From Mycolicibacter icosiumassiliensis (GTDB lineage: Bacteria; Actinomycetota; Actinomycetes; Mycobacteriales; Mycobacteriaceae), in the NCBI RefSeq assembly GCF_900078685.2, contig NZ_LT546166.1, positions 1,621,934 to 1,685,933 of the forward strand: a stretch of 64,000 nt of DNA, written 5' to 3'. The notes under the pieces are model-generated. The model was not told the DNA's origin and ran no database searches. It saw only the letters and a list, made by a program, of their open reading frames with translations. Shown here piece after piece: positions 26,276 to 35,485 of this stretch. A program made the position numbers and the translations under genes. Numbering within the stretch: position 1 is the first letter of the stretch; each line of letters begins with the position of its first letter.

Positions 26276-28038
26276 TGCCCCGCAACAGGACCGCAACCCG
26301 GATGCTGGCGGTGGCAGCGCTGGTCGGCGCGCTGGCAGGGGGCGCCGGGGTGCCCAGCACGTCGGCGCCGCAGGCGATCGGCACGGTGGACGCGCCGCCG
26401 CCGTCGGTGCTGCCCAAGCCCACCCCGGGCATGGATCCCGATGTGCTGCTGCGGGAATTCCTCAAGGCGACCGCCGATCCGGCCAACCGGCATCGGGCGG
26501 CGCGGCAGTTCCTCACCCAGGAGGCCTCCGACTCTTGGGACGACGCCGGTAGCGCTTTGCTGATCGACAACGTGGTGTTCGTCGAGACGCGTAGTGCGGG
26601 CCGGGTGGCGGTCACGATGCGCGCGGACATGCTGGGGTCCTTGTCGGACATGGGGGTGTTCGAGACCGCTGAGGGCGCCCTGCCTGCGCCGGAGCCGATC
26701 GAGCTGCTCAAGACCCCCGACGGCTGGCGCATCGATCGGCTGCCCAACGGGGTGTTTCTGGACTGGCAGCAGTTCCAGGCCACCTACAAACGCAACACGC
26801 TGTACTTCGTCGACCCGACCGGCAAGACGGTGGTTCCCGATCCCCGTTACGTGGCGGTGTCCGATCCCGACCAGCTGGCGACCGAACTGGTGTCCAAGCT
26901 GATCGCCGGCCCCCGTCCTGAGATGGCCGGTGTGCGCAACCTGTTGGCGCCGCCCCTGCGGTTGCGCGGGCCGGTGACCCGCGCCGACGGCGGCAAGAGC
27001 GGGGTGGGCCGCGGCTATGGCGGCGCGAAGATCGATCTGGACAGTTTGTCGGCTACCGACCCGAACACCAGGAAATTGCTTGCCGCGCAACTTATCTGGA
27101 CGCTGTCCCGAGCTGACATCAAGGGTCCCTATGTGATTGACGCCGGCGGTGCGGCGCTCGACGACAGGTTCCCCGACGGGTGGACCACCTCCGATGTGGC
27201 CACCACCGATCCCGGCGCCTCCGACGGCGCCGGTGCGGGAATACACGCGCTGGTGGGTGGATCGCTGCTGGTGCTGGACGGGCAGCAGGCCAATCGGGTC
27301 CCGGGAGCGTTCGGCCGGGAGCCGGATCAGGAGTCGTGCGCGCTATCGCGCAATGGCCGCCAAGTGGCCTCGGTGGTGGTGCACCCCGGTGACCCGGAGG
27401 CCACCTTGTGGATCGGCGACCTCGGTGGCGAGGCGGTGCAGGCGGCCGAGGGGCACACCCTGTCGCGGCCGAGCTGGTCGCTGGACGAGGCCGTGTGGGT
27501 GGTGGTCGACGGCAACAATGTGCTGCGGGCCATCCAGGAAGTCGCGACGGGCCGCCCGGCCCGCATCCCGGTGGACTCCGGGGCGGTCTCCGCGCGGTTC
27601 CCCGGACCGATCAGCGAGCTGCAACTGTCCCGTGACGGCACTCGGGCGGCCATGGTGATCGGTGGGCAGGTGATCCTGGCCGGCGTCGAGCAGATGCCCG
27701 GCGGCCAATTCGTGCTGCACTACCCGCGCCGGTTGGGCTTCGGGCTCGGCTCCTCGGCGGTGTCACTGAGCTGGCGCACCGGCGACGACATCGTGGTGAG
27801 CCGGTCCGATCCGAAACATCCGGTGTCCTACGTCAACATCGACGGGGTCAACTCCGATGCGCCCAACGGCAACCTTCAGCTACCGGTGTCGACGATCGTG
27901 GCCGACCCGTCCACGGTCTATGTGGCCGATCCGCGCGGAGTGCTCGCACTGTCATCCGCGGCGGCCGAGGACGAGCAGAGCTGGTCGCCGCTGGGGCCGT
28001 TCATGGTGAGCGGTGCGCTGCCGGTACTGCCGGGCTGA
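26272..28038 (+). CDS. lpqB: LpqB, MtrAB accessory protein, lipobox cysteine missing
   Basis: LpqB is normally a lipoprotein outside the membrane that interacts with MtrB and tunes MtrAB signalling. The 588-residue protein has the GerMN domain region ([20 protein letters not shown]) and the C-terminal beta-propeller-like domain ([16 protein letters not shown]). The signal sequence reads [23 protein letters not shown], whereas the family has LAGC before xSVPSTSAP. The lipidated Cys is therefore Gly here (GGC rather than TGC). ATG 26272 or 26275 can start; both overlap the mtrB stop. Because of the mtrB frameshift, the first part of mtrB is now in frame with lpqB without a stop. Confidence 0.9.
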   Translation: MMPRNRTATRMLAVAALVGALAGGAGVPSTSAPQAIGTVDAPPPSVLPKPTPGMDPDVLLREFLKATADPANRHRAARQFLTQEASDSWDDAGSALLIDNVVFVETRSAGRVAVTMRADMLGSLSDMGVFETAEGALPAPEPIELLKTPDGWRIDRLPNGVFLDWQQFQATYKRNTLYFVDPTGKTVVPDPRYVAVSDPDQLATELVSKLIAGPRPEMAGVRNLLAPPLRLRGPVTRADGGKSGVGRGYGGAKIDLDSLSATDPNTRKLLAAQLIWTLSRADIKGPYVIDAGGAALDDRFPDGWTTSDVATTDPGASDGAGAGIHALVGGSLLVLDGQQANRVPGAFGREPDQESCALSRNGRQVASVVVHPGDPEATLWIGDLGGEAVQAAEGHTLSRPSWSLDEAVWVVVDGNNVLRAIQEVATGRPARIPVDSGAVSARFPGPISELQLSRDGTRAAMVIGGQVILAGVEQMPGGQFVLHYPRRLGFGLGSSAVSLSWRTGDDIVVSRSDPKHPVSYVNIDGVNSDAPNGNLQLPVSTIVADPSTVYVADPRGVLALSSAAAEDEQSWSPLGPFMVSGALPVLPG

Positions 28039-28054
28039 GCGGCAGGACCGGCAG

Positions 28055-29488
28055 CTAGCCAGCGCCGATGAGGGGTTGGCGAGAGCGCCTGCTCTTGCTG
28101 GTCTTGCGCCGCTTGGCGCTGACCACCAGGCGAGCCACCGCGGCTTCGATGCTGCGGGCGAACTCGTCGATGTCGGGCATGGTGTCGTAATCGGCCAGGA
28201 TGCCGAAGAACAGGTTGTCGGTGTAGCTCAGCATCGCGACGCCGGTGCGCAGCTGCAGCGCGATCGGCGGCACCGGCAGAATCTCGAGAACCCGCCGGCC
28301 CAAGATGTGCAGCGGCAGCGACGGCCCGGGGACATTGGTGGCCACGGTGGTAACGCTGTGCTGCGGCAGGCGGGTCAACAGCCGAACCGCCCACGCGGTC
28401 AGCGGGAACGGCAGATGGTTGGTCGCGGTGACCAGTGCGCTGCCGGCCTGACGTTGCCCGGTGCCCTTGGTTCGGCGCAGCCGCGCGTGCACCAGGTGCA
28501 GCCGCCGCACCGGGTTGTCTTCCTCCACGGGCAGGAGCGGCAGCATCAGCGAGACCCGGTTGTCGGTGTGGCCGGAGGCATCCTGGGCGCGGGTGGACAC
28601 CGGCACCAGGGTGCGCAGCGTCTGCGCGACCGGGCGTTCGCCGCGGCGGTCCAGCACGCCGCGGTAGGCCTCGGTCAGGGCGGCCAACGCGACATCGTTG
28701 ACGGTCACGTCGAACGCTCGGCAGATCCGGTTGACGTCATCGAGGGACACCGCGGCCGAACTGTACCGGCGCAACGCGCTCATCGGCCCGTTCAACGAGG
28801 TGCTGCCGCCCGGTCGCAGCAGTCCCGCCGACAGTTCGACGGTGCCGCGGGCGGCGCGTACCGCGGCGGCCCCGATCGCGGTCGAGACGTGCCAGAGTTC
28901 GGCAGCCCAGCTCACCGGATTGAGGCTCACCGCGTGCAGCCCGAATTGGACGGGGGCCGAATTGTTTTCGTCGCCGCCGCGAAGGTGGCCGGTGAAGCTC
29001 GACACCCCTTCGCCCGCGCCGCTTTCGTCGCACAGCCCGGTGAACAGGTGCGATGTTGCGATCCCGTCGCCGACGCACTGGTGAACCTGGATCAGCATCG
29101 CCCACCGGTCGTCGGCGAGTCCTTCAATGACCCAGATGTGCCACAGCGGCCGGTCCCGGTCCAGCCGGCGGGCCATCTGGTCGGCGACCACACGGAACAG
29201 TTCGGCGTCGCCGCCGGGATGCGGCAGGGCAATCCGTCCGATGTGGTGTGCCATGTCGAAGTCGGGGTCGTCCACCCACTCCGGCGGTGCCAGGTCGAGC
29301 GGGTGCGCCTGCAGTTTCTGGGCGAACCGCCGGCAGCCGCTGATCCGGGCAGCGAGGGTGGAGACCAGCGAGGCGTAGTCCGGCACCGGACCTTCCAGGA
29401 CGACCAGGGCGCCGATGGCCAAGCTGGCGTGGCGGTCGGAGTCTTCGGCTTGCAGAAACCCCGCGTCCAGGGTCGTCAGCTGCTCCAC
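28055..29488 (-). CDS. tgs1: wax ester synthase/diacylglycerol acyltransferase Tgs1-like
   Basis: Makes triacylglycerol from acyl-CoA and diacylglycerol during dormancy; Tgs1 is the DosR-induced member in M. tuberculosis. The 477-residue protein matches Tgs1 in its start (EQLTTLDAGFLQAEDSDRH), DRDRPLWHIWVIEGLADD and LNGPMSALRRYS. The active-site motif, normally HHxxxDG, reads HQCVGDG: the second, catalytic His is Gln. GTG 29488 is chosen because AGGAGG precedes it. The divergent partner is an Acg-type nitroreductase, the same pairing as Rv3130c/Rv3131, with DosR-like boxes between. The His change could impair acyltransfer. Confidence 0.9.
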   Translation of the reverse strand: MEQLTTLDAGFLQAEDSDRHASLAIGALVVLEGPVPDYASLVSTLAARISGCRRFAQKLQAHPLDLAPPEWVDDPDFDMAHHIGRIALPHPGGDAELFRVVADQMARRLDRDRPLWHIWVIEGLADDRWAMLIQVHQCVGDGIATSHLFTGLCDESGAGEGVSSFTGHLRGGDENNSAPVQFGLHAVSLNPVSWAAELWHVSTAIGAAAVRAARGTVELSAGLLRPGGSTSLNGPMSALRRYSSAAVSLDDVNRICRAFDVTVNDVALAALTEAYRGVLDRRGERPVAQTLRTLVPVSTRAQDASGHTDNRVSLMLPLLPVEEDNPVRRLHLVHARLRRTKGTGQRQAGSALVTATNHLPFPLTAWAVRLLTRLPQHSVTTVATNVPGPSLPLHILGRRVLEILPVPPIALQLRTGVAMLSYTDNLFFGILADYDTMPDIDEFARSIEAAVARLVVSAKRRKTSKSRRSRQPLIGAG

Positions 29489-29546
29489 GATGCGTCCTCC
29501 TGCCCGCGCCCCGTTCTCATGGTCCGCCCGCATCGCGGATGAAGGC

Positions 29547-29563
29547 AGGGCCAGAAGTCCCGA
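29547..29563 (-). promoter_or_regulatory. DosR box upstream of tgs1
   Basis: On the minus strand the sequence is TCGGGACTTCTGGCCCT, matching the common DosR site form GGGACTTnnGGCCCT in every fixed position. It is about 59 bases before the tgs1 start, a usual DosR distance. Confidence 0.75.
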
Positions 29564-29580
29564 GTCGACGGCGAAGGTGC

Positions 29581-29595
29581 GGGTCTTCGTGCCCT
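29581..29595 (+). promoter_or_regulatory. second DosR-like box, facing the nitroreductase
   Basis: GGGTCTTCGTGCCCT differs from GGGACTTnnGGCCCT at two positions. It is about 100 bases before the nitroreductase start and 17 bases from the tgs1-facing box, so the pair may act as a divergent control region. Confidence 0.5.
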
Positions 29596-29695
29596 GGTCG
29601 GACCGGTGGGGCGCAGAGGATCGTGAAAAGGGCAGGTCCTCTTGGGCTCGGCGGGAAGTGGGCCCGGGACCGCCAGGGAAGAAAGGGGCTGGACC

Positions 29696-30772
29696 GTGGA
29701 TGAACAGCCTGCGGGTTACCCGGATGCCGCGGCGGTCCGGGAGACCATCCGAACCGCGTTACTGTTGGCAGCCCGAGCGCCGTCGGTACACAACTCCCAA
29801 CCGTGGCGCTGGCGGGTGGACCCTGCGCCGTCCGCGCCCCGACTGGACCTGTACGTCGAGCCCGATCTGCAGCTGCGCAACGTCGACCCCGACGGCCGGG
29901 GCATGATCTTGAGCTGCGGTGCGGCATTACACCACTGTGTGGTGGCGCTCGCCGCGTTAGGGCAGCAGGTCAAGGTTCATCGGTTGCCCGACCCGTCGCG
30001 GCCCGACCTGCTGGCCTCGATCGAGCTGTGTCCGCTTGGCGCGCAACCCGATCTCTCGCAGGTCGACGTCGCGCTGGCGGCGGCGATCCCGCGGCGGCGC
30101 ACCGACCGTCGCTACTTCAGCGGCTGGCCGGTGGCCGGCGCCGACATTGCCTTGATGGGCGCGCGTGCCGCCCGGGCGGGCGTGATGCTGCGCCGGGTCG
30201 ACGCCCTGGATCGGCTGAACGCGGTGGTGGCCCGCGCGGTGTTCGAGCATCGGACCGACTACGACTACCTTGCCGAGTTGGCGACCTGGAGCGGGCGCTA
30301 CGGGTCGGTGGCCGGCGTTCCGGCGCACAGTGTTCCGGCGCCGGACGTCGGCGCCCCGATTCCGGGCCGGTTCTTCGCCGGGCCGGCACTGGCCCAGCCG
30401 CCGGGTGCCGTCCCGGCCGAGGACCGCGCGGTGATGTTGGCGTTGGGCACCGAGACCGACGACCGGCTGGCCCAGCTGCGCTCCGGCGAGGCCACCAGTG
30501 TGGTGCTGCTGACCGCGACGGCATTGGGGCTGGCCAGTTGCCCGGTCACCGAGCCGCTGGAGATCGCCGAAACCCGCGCTGCGGTGCGCCGCGACGTCTT
30601 CGGAACCAGCGGCTATCCGCAGATGCTGCTGCGGGTGGGCTGGGCCCCGATCAATGCCGATCCGCTGCCGGCGACCCCGCGGCGCTTCCTCAACGACACC
30701 GTCCAATGGCTGGTCGCCGATGCTCGGGCGGTGGAACCGGGGGACGTTCGGGGGCTGGCGCTGCACGCCTGA
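29696..30772 (+). CDS. Acg-family FMN nitroreductase-like protein (Rv3131-like)
   Basis: A 358-residue member of the Acg family, a duplicated nitroreductase fold. Most Acg proteins lack clear nitroreductase activity and are thought to store or sequester FMN; they are strongly DosR-induced. The protein has LLLAARAPSVHNSQPWRWRV near the N-terminus, RRTDRRYFSGWPV in the middle and GYPQMLLRVGWAP near the end. GTG 29696 is chosen because AAGGGG is well placed upstream. It diverges from tgs1 and ends 16 bases before the devS stop, which is convergent. Confidence 0.9.
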   Translation: MDEQPAGYPDAAAVRETIRTALLLAARAPSVHNSQPWRWRVDPAPSAPRLDLYVEPDLQLRNVDPDGRGMILSCGAALHHCVVALAALGQQVKVHRLPDPSRPDLLASIELCPLGAQPDLSQVDVALAAAIPRRRTDRRYFSGWPVAGADIALMGARAARAGVMLRRVDALDRLNAVVARAVFEHRTDYDYLAELATWSGRYGSVAGVPAHSVPAPDVGAPIPGRFFAGPALAQPPGAVPAEDRAVMLALGTETDDRLAQLRSGEATSVVLLTATALGLASCPVTEPLEIAETRAAVRRDVFGTSGYPQMLLRVGWAPINADPLPATPRRFLNDTVQWLVADARAVEPGDVRGLALHA

Positions 30773-30788
30773 TCCGCCACTGCGGCGG

Positions 30789-33132
<2,344 letters not shown>

Positions 33133-33187
33133 ATCGCGTCCTCTCCGCTCCGGCACTGCCCACGGTAGCGGCGCAACTGGCGGATTC

Positions 33188-33207
33188 ACAGGGTACTTAG
33201 CCCCGAA
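33188..33207. promoter_or_regulatory. weak DosR-like site before devR
   Basis: ACAGGGTACTTAGCCCCGAA matches the DosR 20-mer consensus in its right half (TTAG, CCC and GAA) and in GGG at the left, but fails at the ACT. It is about 55 bases upstream of the devR start. Autoregulation is plausible; the site is weak. Confidence 0.3.
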
Positions 33208-33276
33208 CCGCCGGAGGGGCGCTCGGTGGGCGTGAATTACGCTTCATGCGCTTCGGCCGAGACAGAGGAGATCCCA

Positions 33277-34047
33277 GTGGACAGGTCTGCCCTCAACGCA
33301 TTGTTCGATCTGACCGGACGCACCGCCATCGTGACCGGCGGAACGCGTGGCATCGGATTGTCGGTGGCGCACGGACTGGCCGCTGCCGGCGCCAACGTGG
33401 TGGTGGCCAGCCGCAAGAGCGAGGCCTGCGAGCGTGCCGCGGAGCAACTTCGCCAGGCCGGCGCCCAGGCCATCGGGGTGCCCACCCACCTCGGTGACGT
33501 CGAGGCGATCCAGCAGCTGGTCGACGCCACGGTCGAGCGGTTCGGCGGGGTGGACATCGTCATCAACAACGCGGCCAATGCGTTGGCGCTGCCGTTGGGT
33601 GAGATCACCCCGGAGGCCTTGAGCAAGTCGTTCGCGGTCAATCTGCAGGGGCCGGTGTTCCTGGTGCAGGCGGCGCTGCCGCATCTTCGGAAGAGCCAGC
33701 ACGCCGCGATCGTCAACGTGGTGTCGGCCGGCGCCTTCGTCTATTCGCCGGCGACATCGATGTACTCGGCCGCCAAGGCCGCACTGGTGTCCTTCACCCG
33801 GTCCATGGCGGCTGAGCTGGCGTCGTCGCGGATCCGGGTCAACGCGATCGCCCCCGGGCCGGTCAATACGGACATGGTGCGTAACAACCCGCCGGAGTTC
33901 ATCGCGGCGCTGCGGGGTGCCACGCTGCAACAGCGCATCGCCGAACCCGACGAAATGGTCGGTCCGATACTGCTTCTGGTCTCCGACGCCGGCAGCTACA
34001 TCACCGGCCAGACCATCCACGCCGACGGCGGGATGGTGGCGCGGTAG
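33277..34047 (+). CDS. short-chain dehydrogenase/reductase
   Basis: A 256-residue classical SDR oxidoreductase. The cofactor motif is IVTGGTRGIGLSVA (about residues 16-29), followed by NNAANAL, VSAGAFVYSP with the catalytic Ser region, and the YSAAK active site. The family end TGQTIHADGGM is intact. Substrate is unknown. GTG 33277 is chosen because an AGAGGAG Shine-Dalgarno sits just upstream; an in-frame start at 33226 is less likely. It diverges from devR and converges on the slipin gene. Confidence 0.9.
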   Translation: MDRSALNALFDLTGRTAIVTGGTRGIGLSVAHGLAAAGANVVVASRKSEACERAAEQLRQAGAQAIGVPTHLGDVEAIQQLVDATVERFGGVDIVINNAANALALPLGEITPEALSKSFAVNLQGPVFLVQAALPHLRKSQHAAIVNVVSAGAFVYSPATSMYSAAKAALVSFTRSMAAELASSRIRVNAIAPGPVNTDMVRNNPPEFIAALRGATLQQRIAEPDEMVGPILLLVSDAGSYITGQTIHADGGMVAR

Positions 34048-34053
34048 TTTGCG

Positions 34054-34839
34054 CTAGTCCCGCTTGGCGGCGCGCAGCGCCTCGGCCGCGCCGCCCAGGA
34101 ACGGGGTGATGATGTCCACCGGCAGCGGGAACACCACGGTGGAGTTCTGGTCGGCCCCGAGTTCCAAAAGGGTTTGCAGGTAACGCAGTTGCAGCGAGGC
34201 CGGGTTCTGCGAAAGCCGCTCGGCGGCTTGGCTGAGTTCCTCGGACGCCTGCAACTCGCCACGGGCGTTGATCACCTTCGCCCGGCGCTCGCGTTCGGCC
34301 TCGGCTTCGCGGGCCATCGCGCGTTGCATCGACTCGGGGATCTCCACGTCCTTGATCTCGACCACCCGCACCTGGACGCCCCACGGCTCGGTCTGCTTGT
34401 CGATGATCGTGCGCAGGTCGGCGTTCAGATCGTCGCGGTGCGCCAGCAGCGTGTCCAGATCCGCCCGCCCCAACAGGGAACGCAGCGTGGTCTGGGCGAT
34501 CTGCGAGGTGGCCACCGCGTAGTTCTCGACCTCCATGATCGCCTTGATCGGGTCGGTGACCTGGAACATCACCACGGCGTTGACCCGGGCCGGAACATTG
34601 TCGCGGGTGATCACCTCTTGTGGGGGAATGGTCAGCGTCACCACCCGCTGATCCACCCGAATCATCTTGTCCACCAGGGGGAACAGAAACTTCAGCCCGG
34701 GCTGGTAGAGCGGGCGGGCATGGCCCATCCGGAACACCACGGCGCGTTCATACTCGCGCACCACATTCAGCGCGAAATAAGCCAGCACCGCCAGTGCCAC
34801 GATGGCCAGCACCAGTACGGTGATCAGTCCTTCACTCAC
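34054..34839 (-). CDS. slipin (SPFH/stomatin family) membrane protein
   Basis: A 261-residue SPFH-domain protein, usually a membrane scaffold that organises lipid microdomains or membrane proteases. One N-terminal membrane segment (LITVLVLAIVALAVLAYFAL) precedes the SPFH domain (REYERAVVFRMG, PQEVITRDNVPARVNAVVMFQV, ALRSLLG-like TTLRSLLGRADLD). An Ala/Glu-rich coiled coil follows (MAREAEAERERRAKVINARGE). GTG 34839 overlaps the stop of the upstream gene as GTGA, so the slipin is translationally coupled to the Cys-rich membrane protein. No nfeD partner is adjacent. Confidence 0.9.
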   Translation of the reverse strand: MSEGLITVLVLAIVALAVLAYFALNVVREYERAVVFRMGHARPLYQPGLKFLFPLVDKMIRVDQRVVTLTIPPQEVITRDNVPARVNAVVMFQVTDPIKAIMEVENYAVATSQIAQTTLRSLLGRADLDTLLAHRDDLNADLRTIIDKQTEPWGVQVRVVEIKDVEIPESMQRAMAREAEAERERRAKVINARGELQASEELSQAAERLSQNPASLQLRYLQTLLELGADQNSTVVFPLPVDIITPFLGGAAEALRAAKRD

Positions 34840-35483
34840 TTGAGCTGCTGCCTCCTGCTCGACGCGTCGTCGGAAAAGCCGCCCCACCGGGTGGAGTATC
34901 GGTCGATCGCGGCCTCGACCTGCAATGCCTGATCTTCGGCGACGGATCGGTGCGGCCGGTCATCGGGGGCATTACTCGGGGTATGCCACAGGTGCCGCAG
35001 CAGCGGAAAGCCGCCGGCCGCTACCACGGCGATCGCCGCGGTCAACACCAGCACATCGGCGGCCGAGTGGTTCACGAACAACGTCGCCGCCGGCAGGATG
35101 ATCCCGAAACCCGCTACCGCACAAGCGATGCCTCGGTGGAACCGGCCGGTCTCGGAGTGCGGCCACGGGTCGACCGCTCGGCTGATCTCCCGGCCGTGGC
35201 TGGATGTGGTGCAGGTGTGCTTGACCGGGCAGGAGTTGCAGACCGACGGCGTCGCCCGGTACCGCATCACGCGATTGTCCGGATCGAACGAGGTGGGCCA
35301 GAGCCACTGGTCCTGCGGGCACTTCCACGCGTCATGGTCGTCGTGGTAGACGAACTTGCCGGTACGCCACTGCGCGGCGCGCTCGGAGGTCCGCTGGGCC
35401 ATCCGGTCGAAGCCCCAGGCGAAAGCCAGCAGCAGCAGCGCGTAGCCGGCAACCAGCCACACCCAGGTCGCCGGCCCGGTCAT
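34836..35483 (-). CDS. Cys-rich membrane protein between slipin and nitric oxide reductase
   Basis: A 215-residue protein I do not recognise. It has one N-terminal membrane segment (WLVAGYALLLLAFAWGF), then a loop with Cys54, Cys82, Cys85 and Cys91 (WKCPQDQ; VCNSCPVKHTC) that could bind zinc or an iron-sulfur cluster. A hydrophobic pair (GIACAVAGFGIILPAATLFV, VLVLTAAIAVVAAGG) and a polar tail follow. The start lies two bases before the end of the nitric oxide reductase gene, and the stop overlaps the slipin start. The arrangement suggests an assembly, electron-transfer or partner role for the reductase, by context only. Confidence 0.75.
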   Translation of the reverse strand: MTGPATWVWLVAGYALLLLAFAWGFDRMAQRTSERAAQWRTGKFVYHDDHDAWKCPQDQWLWPTSFDPDNRVMRYRATPSVCNSCPVKHTCTTSSHGREISRAVDPWPHSETGRFHRGIACAVAGFGIILPAATLFVNHSAADVLVLTAAIAVVAAGGFPLLRHLWHTPSNAPDDRPHRSVAEDQALQVEAAIDRYSTRWGGFSDDASSRRQQLK

Positions 35484-35485
35484 GC

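Noticed and set aside
24742..28038. A designed 1098-residue MtrB-LpqB fusion gene
   Set aside because: The linker is an out-of-frame translation of a conserved MtrB C-terminus, so I annotate a frameshifted mtrB and separate lpqB; the fusion is kept only as a hypothesis.
28013..29542. A 509-codon open frame opposite tgs1
   Set aside because: A shadow of the tgs1 gene; the composition is Gly/Gln/Arg-rich and motif-free.
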